Virus record (IMG/VR): IMGVR_UViG_3300020168_000035
Location: 1 to 20,588 of that record
DNA: 20,588 nt
Source: a virus
Reading direction: 5' to 3' (one strand)
Translations under genes and position numbers: made by a program
In this document: piece by piece, positions 6,225 to 13,040 of the stretch
How the letters are laid out: the number at the start of each line of letters is the position of its first letter
Numbering within the stretch: position 1 is the stretch's first letter
The notes under the pieces: model-generated
The model's input: the letters and a program-made list of their open reading frames with translations, nothing else
Database searches by the model: none
What the model was told of the DNA's origin: nothing

Positions 6225-6971
6225 TTAGAACTTTGGAGTATCCGGTACATATTTAGATGCCATTTCCATAAATGGTTTAATAACTATTGATACCAAAGCT
6301 CCGCCTATGGTTGCAAATGTTTCTTCATCAATAGCAATGATAGGTGCTTTATCAGTAGGATCGCCAACCGCTGGCCAAACATATTCTCCAGCACCATAGT
6401 TGTAAGTTACCCAATCTTCATTATTAGTATCTACTTTATCTTGTCTAGCGATATGACGAGTTAAAAGTACTCGATTCAAATGAACTCCGGCTTCATGCGA
6501 GATTTGCTCAACAAGCGCAGTTAATGCGCCAACCTTTTCAGCAGCTCCTCCCATTCTAGTCCCATTATTCCAGAAGTATATGTCCTTACCGCCATTCATA
6601 ATATTAACCATACCATAAATAATTGCGTCGTCTTTACTTTCTTTACCGGATTCGACATCTCTTTTAACTTCTTCTTCAGGAATACCCATAAATTTTTCTA
6701 CATCTTTACCTAAACTATAAACTCCTGTAGAATATTTAGAAAAGGCCATTGTAAAAGAGTCCTTAATAGTCGTTCCTGTTATCGTTGAATCCGGGTGTTC
6801 GACTTTAATAGAAAAGTCAAATTTTTTTGCTTCTGTATTTTCATCTGAAGGAGCATCGGTAACTGTCCATTTTGCAATATAAGTTCCTGGATACGACAAT
6901 TCGAAAGAATTGCTGCCTATATCTTCAGTAGCCTCAAAAACAAATTCATTAAATGATGGAATATTTTTCAT
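6225..6971 (-). CDS. Unknown head-associated protein with capsid-targeting-like leader
   Basis: The protein has 248 residues. Its N-terminus MKNIPSFNEFVFEA resembles the leaders of T4 internal proteins (such as MKTYQEFIAEA), which target proteins into the prohead and are cut after Glu by the gp21 protease. Here the cut would be after E13. A beta-rich region (about 20-90) and an alpha/beta domain follow. HEAGVH at 159-164 and another His at 173 sit on a predicted helix. The spacing is HExxxH, not the HExxH of zincin proteases, so metal binding is only possible. The final 30 residues are hydrophobic and helical. The gene is last in the operon, 8 bases after the ATP-grasp gene and before a strong terminator. 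Confidence 0.7.
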   Translation of the reverse strand: MKNIPSFNEFVFEATEDIGSNSFELSYPGTYIAKWTVTDAPSDENTEAKKFDFSIKVEHPDSTITGTTIKDSFTMAFSKYSTGVYSLGKDVEKFMGIPEEEVKRDVESGKESKDDAIIYGMVNIMNGGKDIYFWNNGTRMGGAAEKVGALTALVEQISHEAGVHLNRVLLTRHIARQDKVDTNNEDWVTYNYGAGEYVWPAVGDPTDKAPIIAIDEETFATIGGALVSIVIKPFMEMASKYVPDTPKF

Positions 6972-6979
6972 TTTTTATT

Positions 6980-8434
6980 TTATTTTTCGAATTCTATACC
7001 TCCATACACTTCACCAATAGTACTTTCAGGATCATATTCACCCGTAAACTCAGTGGCTTTAAACGCTTTTGATGGACTAACAATTATGCCTAACCTATCC
7101 ATAAACGAACGATTCGCTAAAGCCGGTGTACTTTTATCTTTTCTATCAACTACTGATATATGAACATGCGGTACTAATTTTCCTGCAAATACTATATCCT
7201 TTTCAATAATAGGTCGCTTTTCAACCTTATCGCCAACTACCGCATTTGCGTATCCAACTATTTTATCTTTAAATTTCTTTCCGTTAATTTCCCATTCAAG
7301 ATACTTGCCTTTTTCTTCAGCCTTATCACCATGTATAGTCATAGATTTAGATCCATTGCCTGTGTCCATTTTTACAACCATTTCTCCAATTCCGGGAATT
7401 GTTAAACATTCGCGGAATCCACAGTGTATCGTCGGATATGTCCAATTTGCTTTATCTAAAATATAATCTAGAACAACACCCATTACTGGAATACCAGTAG
7501 CCTCGGTTATACCTTTAGTTCCTGGTGAAGCATTGACTTCCAATATGTATGGCTTTTTAGTTTCTTTGTCGATGATTAAATCAACAGCACACCAGGTACA
7601 ATCAACCGCTTTTGCTGCACCTTTAGCTATTTCTTCCATTTCTTGAGTTAACTTAATCTTTTTAACTCCTCCACCAATTGAGTAATTAGTTCTAAAATCC
7701 TTTTTTGCAGCAGTTCTCTTCATTGCCGCAACCACTTCAGATTGTTCCTCTCTAGGACTGAAGAATTTTTTAGAAAGAACGTGAATCCGAACATCGCCAT
7801 CAGCAGGAACTTTTTCTTGTAAAAGAATTTCGTTCTTGCCACTAGCTTTCCAAAGTGTTTGTAATACCGATTTTAAAGATTCGTAAGAATCTACTTGAGA
7901 AACTCCAATTCCTTGAGATCCGGAAAGCATCTTTACAATAATAGGAAACTTACCGCCGATTTCTTTCAATGCATTATCAATTCCATCAGGATCAGAAACA
8001 ATTGCGTTTTTAGGAGTAGGTAATCCATTTGCTTCAAGAATACGGTTAGTTGTATTCTTGTTTTCACAATTCATTATTGACTCGATTTCATTAACACAAA
8101 AGAAATTGTAAGATTCTAAATCTTCTACTAATTGTCTTGTATATGTTGATGAAACTACACCGCGTCTATTAATGATAACTGTATTCAATCTATTGATAGA
8201 AAATGGTTTTGTTTCTGCATCACCAATTTTAATATCGTTTCTCTTATTAACATATTCTTTAATATATGCAGTTGATGCATCTAAAGCAAAGCATGGAACA
8301 CTACGCTTAGCACATTCCTTTTTGATAGTCTCTACCGTCGTTGATTTACTATCTAAGTTAGACAAAACCACGACTTGAACTGAATCAAGAGAGAGGGCTT
8401 CGGTAATCATCTGAAAGTTTTCGAAGTGTCTCAT
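6980..8434 (-). CDS. RimK-like ATP-grasp ligase fused to a retropepsin-like protease domain (PF05618-like)
   Basis: The protein has 484 residues. Residues 1-13 (MRHFENFQMITEA) look like a capsid-targeting leader with a cut after E12. Residues 15-325 match RimK-type ATP-grasp enzymes, which form amide or peptide bonds using ATP. Visible are the nucleotide lysine in IIVKMLSGSQGIG (K168), QEKV (206-209), DVRIHVL with D214 and R216, RTN (248-250), a GGG loop (254-256), D285, and EVNASPG with E299 and N301. Residues 340-460 resemble the RimK-associated putative protease family. They hold MDTGNGSKS with D357-T358-G359 and a late segment LANRSFMDRLGIIVSPSKAF typical of its C-terminal strand. The start overlaps the previous gene as ATGA. 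Ligation target and protease activity are unknown. Confidence 0.88.
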   Translation of the reverse strand: MRHFENFQMITEALSLDSVQVVVLSNLDSKSTTVETIKKECAKRSVPCFALDASTAYIKEYVNKRNDIKIGDAETKPFSINRLNTVIINRRGVVSSTYTRQLVEDLESYNFFCVNEIESIMNCENKNTTNRILEANGLPTPKNAIVSDPDGIDNALKEIGGKFPIIVKMLSGSQGIGVSQVDSYESLKSVLQTLWKASGKNEILLQEKVPADGDVRIHVLSKKFFSPREEQSEVVAAMKRTAAKKDFRTNYSIGGGVKKIKLTQEMEEIAKGAAKAVDCTWCAVDLIIDKETKKPYILEVNASPGTKGITEATGIPVMGVVLDYILDKANWTYPTIHCGFRECLTIPGIGEMVVKMDTGNGSKSMTIHGDKAEEKGKYLEWEINGKKFKDKIVGYANAVVGDKVEKRPIIEKDIVFAGKLVPHVHISVVDRKDKSTPALANRSFMDRLGIIVSPSKAFKATEFTGEYDPESTIGEVYGGIEFEK

Positions 8435-8913
8435 TTATTTGTTATGTATTTTAAGAAGTTCTTTCTATCTTTATTTATCAAACGTTTGCAATGTTCTGTG
8501 AATGCTACCGAGTTATTTAATATCAATTCACTTACGATCTTACCGTTGTTAGTATATGTATCATAGCAATCTTTGCAAGTAAAATTCTTTACTGAGAAAT
8601 CATCCATTTTTGAATTGATTTCTTTTTGACAAAATGAGCAATTCCAAGGAATTATTCGTATTTCATCCTGTAATCGCTTTCTTGGTTTTACTTCTAAATC
8701 CGTAGGATCTATGAAGTATTTGCTTTTGTTTTTAATTCTCGATTCTCTATCAACTATACCAAATAGTATATTAACAAACTTATCATCTTCACAGGATTCC
8801 TTAATGAATTCGTATTTCTTTAAGGTTTGTTGATAAAGAGGTTTAAGACCTTTTAGAACGATTCCATGCTTAGTTGGATTCTTTCCTGGCTTAGATCGTT
8901 TGATTTGAATCAT
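8431..8913 (-). CDS. Unknown protein with a CxxC...CxxC zinc-ribbon-like site
   Basis: The protein has 160 residues, basic at the N-terminus (KRSKPGKNPTKHG). At about residues 91-118 it carries CSFC and CKDC pairs about 20 residues apart, spaced as in a zinc ribbon, with further helical sequence after (TEHCKRLINKDRKNF). It lies between the coiled-coil protein gene and the ATP-grasp fusion gene. Its start overlaps the former by about 23 bases and its TGA overlaps the latter's ATG, so the three are translationally coupled. A nucleic-acid-binding or protein-interaction role is usual for such ribbons, but the actual partner is not visible. The whole-protein family is not recognised. Confidence 0.75.
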   Translation of the reverse strand: MIQIKRSKPGKNPTKHGIVLKGLKPLYQQTLKKYEFIKESCEDDKFVNILFGIVDRESRIKNKSKYFIDPTDLEVKPRKRLQDEIRIIPWNCSFCQKEINSKMDDFSVKNFTCKDCYDTYTNNGKIVSELILNNSVAFTEHCKRLINKDRKNFLKYITNK

Positions 8914-11266
8914 TATATGCTTTATAGAATTTAGACCTAAAAGATTCGTTAGTAGTATCCGCCTTCTTTTCTGGCTTATCTTCTTTCACTTTAAAGTTTT
9001 TGTCCGTTAAATTGATTTCAGGATACATTGGATCTTTTGGATCGTCTAATTTAATTTTGTAAACTTGTGGGTCTCCAGTTCTCATCGGTAAATCTCCTTC
9101 CGGTTCACGCTCGTTTTCTTTGAATACTTTAATTATTTCGCCTGTTGCACCATCTAATTGACCCATATCCTTATTTCTCATGTCAACTAGTACAACCTTT
9201 TTACCTTGAAGTGTATTACCTTTATCTTCTTTTGCCTTACCAGAATCATCACTCTTTGTTTTGGCAGGTTCTTCTTCTAATAATTCTTTTCTCGTTTCAA
9301 CAATGATATTATATTCGTTTAGCAATGTATCTATATCACGTTCGAGTATAGCTAAACTAAATTTGTAATATGCAGATTCACCGAGCTTATCTTTCATTTT
9401 ACGAAGTTCAACTTTCTTGTCGTTGAATGCCTTTATATTAGCTTCAACCGATTCTTTCTTTTCAGCAGGAACCTTCCCTGATTTGATTGCTTCTTTTGCG
9501 CCTTCGATCTTTTGGTTTATTCTTTCGATTTCTGAATCAATGGCTTCTTTTCTTTTAGCAACATCCTTCTTTTTATCCTCAGCCTCTTTTGCATCTATTT
9601 CGGCTTGTTTATCTTTAACTCCTTGTTCTGCTTTATCAATATCGCTATCCGATGCGTCAACTTTGTCTGTTGCTGCTTTTTCAGTTTCTTCGCCCTGTTT
9701 CATTCTTTCTTCAGCATCTCTTTCTTGTGCATCTAATGCTTTTTCTTGTTTTGCTTTATCTTTATCACTAAGCATATCATTTGTGGTTATTGCATCTCGC
9801 TTAGCCTGTAGTACTTCTTGATCGTGTTCTGCTTTTATTTTCTGAACGTATCCTTTAGCGAAACCAAATATCTTTCCTCCAAGGCCACTTGCCTTTTCAC
9901 CGCCACCACTGGTTCCACTTATTCTATCAGCATCCTTTGTAGCTTGTTCAACTTCAGCGCTTAATTGTTCTTTCTCCTTGGTGGCCTGTTCTTCGGCTTG
10001 TGCCTTTTCTTTTTCGCCACCTCTAGGTTTTCCTTTTTCTTTTATGTCTTTAAGCTCATCGTCAAAGCTAGAAACCTCATCCTTTAAGGCTTGTTTTTCT
10101 GCCTTTAATGCTTTAACGTCGTTATTTTTACTAAGCTCGTCTTTAATATCGCTTCGTTGTTGTAAAAGTTTTTCGAGATTACCTTTGATTTTATCTACCT
10201 CCTTTTGAGCAGCTTCCTTCTCCGGATTTTCTCCGTCTTTAAGCTGTTTAATTTGATCAGCTAATTTTGCTTTTTGATCTCCTAATTTTTTATTCTGAGA
10301 ATCGTCTGATTTTAATCCTTTTCGTTGATCTTCAATTTTATCTATTTGTTTTTGAAGCTTTTCAACTTCCTTTTCTATTTCCTTTGGATCTAAAGTCGCA
10401 TCTTTAACCTTTTGCTGAGCTTTTTGTAATTCGCCATCCTCTCCGCCAGATTCTTTATTTTCTGCAGGTTTTTCACCCTCTTCATTTACTGATTCTTCCG
10501 TTGTTTCCTTTGCGTCTGTTTTCTGTGTAGTGTCTGCAGTTGTAGTGTCTGCAGTTGGAGTGTCTGCAGTTGGAGTTTCTTCAGTTGGAGTTTCTTCCTC
10601 CTCTTTTGGTGCTTGAGTAGGGTCTATTTCCCGTATCCCTGCATTAACATCTTTTAATTTCGTTTTAAGATCAGTAGTTTCTTTTTCTTTATCTGCGTCA
10701 AAGTTATCTAGCTCGGTTTTCTTTTCTGACTTTTTCGCTTCGATTTCTTTAGTCTTCTCTTCGACTTCTTCTTTACTTAATTCAGGTTCGAATTCTCGTA
10801 ACTTATCTGCAAGATCTTTATCAACGGTTATCTTCTCTAATTTTTTATCTCTAACTGCTTCCCATGCCTTTCTAATTTTCTTTTTCTTAAACAAGAAACT
10901 TATATATGCAGCCAAAGAAGCAGCACCAGCGACTGCAGTGACACCGGCAGTTTGTATTCCTTTACTGATATCGTCATCCCAACCTTCTTCATTTAAGTAA
11001 TTTTCATTAAGGGAAAGTGTTTGGTCAAAAGACTCAAATCTAGATTCTTCTACTAATCCAGAATTTATCATTAATTCTTTTAATAAGTTGTAGTGTGATT
11101 CGCATAGTCTAGCACTATTTTGATTGCTAATAAGCAATAAATATCTAACCATCTCATCGAATTCAGGATCTGTAACTTTTTGTAAATCTTCGTAGGTAGC
11201 TAATCTCCGAAGTCCTATAACCGTTTCATTTATACGATTGTATTCTTCTCTTGATAATAAGTTCAT
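8891..11266 (-). CDS. Large membrane-anchored coiled-coil protein, 791 residues
   Basis: Residues 1-100 are a helical acidic domain. Residues 104-126 (GIQTAGVTAVAGAASLAAYI and on) form one hydrophobic segment followed by KKKKIRK, as in a single transmembrane or virion-membrane-active helix. From about 130 to 640 the sequence is almost wholly Lys, Glu, Asp, Ala and Gln in heptad-like order: long coiled coils broken by a Thr/Pro/Glu linker with pentapeptide repeats. A second small glycine-containing patch (GTSGGGEKASGLGGKIFGF) sits in the middle. The C-terminal ~100 residues contain a beta-barrel-like segment (KKVVLVDMRNKDMGQLDG). Several N-E-(S/N/E) sites resemble prohead-protease sites. I do not recognise a family. 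It is first in the operon leading to the ATP-grasp fusion; an internal head or ejected structural protein is possible. Confidence 0.8.
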   Translation of the reverse strand: MNLLSREEYNRINETVIGLRRLATYEDLQKVTDPEFDEMVRYLLLISNQNSARLCESHYNLLKELMINSGLVEESRFESFDQTLSLNENYLNEEGWDDDISKGIQTAGVTAVAGAASLAAYISFLFKKKKIRKAWEAVRDKKLEKITVDKDLADKLREFEPELSKEEVEEKTKEIEAKKSEKKTELDNFDADKEKETTDLKTKLKDVNAGIREIDPTQAPKEEEETPTEETPTADTPTADTTTADTTQKTDAKETTEESVNEEGEKPAENKESGGEDGELQKAQQKVKDATLDPKEIEKEVEKLQKQIDKIEDQRKGLKSDDSQNKKLGDQKAKLADQIKQLKDGENPEKEAAQKEVDKIKGNLEKLLQQRSDIKDELSKNNDVKALKAEKQALKDEVSSFDDELKDIKEKGKPRGGEKEKAQAEEQATKEKEQLSAEVEQATKDADRISGTSGGGEKASGLGGKIFGFAKGYVQKIKAEHDQEVLQAKRDAITTNDMLSDKDKAKQEKALDAQERDAEERMKQGEETEKAATDKVDASDSDIDKAEQGVKDKQAEIDAKEAEDKKKDVAKRKEAIDSEIERINQKIEGAKEAIKSGKVPAEKKESVEANIKAFNDKKVELRKMKDKLGESAYYKFSLAILERDIDTLLNEYNIIVETRKELLEEEPAKTKSDDSGKAKEDKGNTLQGKKVVLVDMRNKDMGQLDGATGEIIKVFKENEREPEGDLPMRTGDPQVYKIKLDDPKDPMYPEINLTDKNFKVKEDKPEKKADTTNESFRSKFYKAYNDSNQTI
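10531..10590 (-). repeat. Four tandem 15-base repeats within the coiled-coil gene
   Basis: On the plus strand the unit is TGTCTGCAGTTGGAG: two exact copies (10546-10575), one with a single change, and a fourth with three changes. It encodes the pentapeptides TPTEE, TPTAD, TPTAD, TTTAD in a flexible linker, consistent with slippage expansion. Confidence 0.9.
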
Positions 11267-11290
11267 TTCTGCAGAATTTGTTTTATATTC

Positions 11291-11298
11291 TTATATAT
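11291..11298 (-). promoter_or_regulatory. Candidate late-type promoter box (ATATATAA)
   Basis: An exact ATATATAA lies on the minus strand, 24 bases before the ATG at 11266 and just after the capsid-gene terminator. It would give the downstream operon its own transcription start. Confidence 0.5.
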
Positions 11299-11312
11299 TC
11301 GTACAAAAAAAC

Positions 11313-11338
11313 AAAAGGTCTCCCGAAGGAGACCTTTT
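11313..11338 (-). terminator. Rho-independent terminator with cUUCGg loop, after the capsid gene
   Basis: On the minus strand, AAAAGGTCTCC pairs perfectly with GGAGACCTTTT around the loop TTCG, giving the very stable C(UUCG)G tetraloop, followed by GTTTTTTTG. It lies 27 bases after the major capsid gene's stop. Confidence 0.95.
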
Positions 11339-11364
11339 GCGTATAATCTATGTGTTAGTTATGA

Positions 11365-13017
11365 TTAAACTAATTGTCCAACCTCACTAGCGACACCGAA
11401 TGTCAAGTACATAGTTTCAGGGTGGAATCCAGCCTCAACTAAAGCGTAACGAGATTTTACAGCGATTTTTGGCGCCATAGTTCCCTCAGCGATAGTTTGT
11501 ACAGATTCAGCCATTAAGTAAGGCATGAATACAAGACCTGGAGAGTTTCCATCACCTTTTCTACCTACAGTTACTCGAGTATCACTCCAGCTCATGTAAG
11601 GATCAACATAAACCGCTAATCCAGCCAAAGTACCAATTGGGTACAAAGAACCAGTTTGTTGGTTAATGGTGTTAGCCATTGGAGCAGGAACGAATCCAGC
11701 AACATCTTGAAGAGCAGATCCAACTTGGCCGTTAGTCACTACGAAAGTAGCAGGACCACGACGTCCACGGATAGCGATCAAGTTAGCAACAGCCAAGACC
11801 TTAGACATGATTTTTCTCTGACGAGTGTGAAGGTTCTCAGCAGAAGATTGGTAAACTTCAGAAGCAGGAACTGAAGGATTGTATAATCCAGTAGTACCGA
11901 ATACCGCAGCACCATCAGATCCTTTAGAATCTAAAGCAGCTAATCCAGGGATAGCAGAGTAGTTAGCGGCAGAAGTTGCACCAACTGCTAAGTTAAATTG
12001 AACACCTTGAGTTTTGTATACGTTACCGTGGTTAGTGTAACCAAGTCTACGTAATCTTTCAAGGATGTTTTTGTTGATGTCTTGAGTTAACTCGTTGATA
12101 AGTACTGATTCAACTTGTGCAACAGCATCGATACCGAATTGCTTCAAGTCTTGAACTTGCTCACGAGTTACTGCAGCAGCAACTTGGTAAGTTTTAGCCT
12201 CAACAGATTTGTTGAATAGGCTCAAGTTCATTACGTTATCTTGAGTAGACTCACCTTCTAATCTTGACATAGGCTCAGAAGAACCATCCCAGGTATTAGA
12301 AGAGAAACCGATTACGTGATCTTCAAGAGCTTTTACTAAAGCAGGAGCGCTAGATACAGTAGCTCCAGTAGCAACACCGCCAAGAGCGATAGTAGCACCA
12401 GTAGCGAAAGCAGAAGCAACAGTTTTACCAGATCCGAGAGAATCAACTTTCCAGATTTCGTATCCGTCAATTCTTGATTCACCTACGAAGGTAACAGTTG
12501 CATCAGCAGCACCTACCGAGTAAGTAGTACCAACAACGAATGCAGTACCAGGAGCGGTAGTATCAGCTTTGATGATAAGTGGCATATCAGGTGAAGTTCC
12601 AACACCAGATAAGAATCCACCAGTTTGTCCGACAGTAGGTACTTTACCTCCAGCGTACACAAAATCTAAGTAAGTCAAGATTCCCATAGGGCCGTTCATA
12701 GGAACAACCGGTACAAGATCAAGACCAACAGTTTGAGCCGCAACTTGCATTGCAAGTGGAAGAAGAGTGTAAGGCTTATCGCCAGAACCTGTAGTTTGAG
12801 TATCGAATGCAGTTTGAGCACCTGGGTTACCAGGGAATCTAACTGACCCCATACCATTTACAGAACCAACAGTTGCGTAAGAATTGTTCTCATACAACTC
12901 GTGGTTATGGCAATATTTTGACATCCACTCTAATTTACCTTTGTCTTCGATTCCGGTAGTAGACTCAATAATAGGAGCCCATTTACCGAAGATTTCAGAT
13001 TCATTAATTAAGTTCAT
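11365..13017 (-). CDS. 23: Major capsid protein (T4 gp23-like)
   Basis: The protein has 550 residues; T4 gp23 has 521. It builds the icosahedral head shell in the HK97 fold. Recognisable parts are the N-terminal KWAPIIE segment (like T4 KWKPLLE), the QPMNSP-like segment PVVPMNGPMGILTYLDFVYA, and the helix YQVAAAVTREQVQDLKQFGI with VESVLINELTQDIN. Also visible are the P-domain segment NLIAIRGRRGPATFVVTNGQ, VYVDPYMSWSDTRVTVGRKG and MPYLMAESV, and the tail ending TFGVASEVGQLV. The order following portal and protease matches T4. A T4-type propeptide cut may fall after E43 (ELYE/NNSY) or at another early Glu. The gene is visibly less AT-rich than its neighbours, as expected for a highly expressed protein. 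No ATATATAA box precedes it, so it probably shares the transcript from 14807. Confidence 0.95.
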   Translation of the reverse strand: MNLINESEIFGKWAPIIESTTGIEDKGKLEWMSKYCHNHELYENNSYATVGSVNGMGSVRFPGNPGAQTAFDTQTTGSGDKPYTLLPLAMQVAAQTVGLDLVPVVPMNGPMGILTYLDFVYAGGKVPTVGQTGGFLSGVGTSPDMPLIIKADTTAPGTAFVVGTTYSVGAADATVTFVGESRIDGYEIWKVDSLGSGKTVASAFATGATIALGGVATGATVSSAPALVKALEDHVIGFSSNTWDGSSEPMSRLEGESTQDNVMNLSLFNKSVEAKTYQVAAAVTREQVQDLKQFGIDAVAQVESVLINELTQDINKNILERLRRLGYTNHGNVYKTQGVQFNLAVGATSAANYSAIPGLAALDSKGSDGAAVFGTTGLYNPSVPASEVYQSSAENLHTRQRKIMSKVLAVANLIAIRGRRGPATFVVTNGQVGSALQDVAGFVPAPMANTINQQTGSLYPIGTLAGLAVYVDPYMSWSDTRVTVGRKGDGNSPGLVFMPYLMAESVQTIAEGTMAPKIAVKSRYALVEAGFHPETMYLTFGVASEVGQLV

Positions 13018-13040
13018 GATTGTCTTAATTTTTTTAGGGT

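Noticed and set aside
6741-6760. Zincin-type metalloprotease call for the 248-residue protein
   Set aside because: The motif further along (residues 159-164) is HExxxH, one residue too long for HExxH, and no third ligand pattern is seen.
9417-9821. Plus-strand frame of 134 codons opposite the coiled-coil gene
   Set aside because: It is Ser/Phe/Leu-rich, as expected from the complement of Lys/Glu/Ala codons, has no promoter or family, and the minus-strand gene explains the openness.
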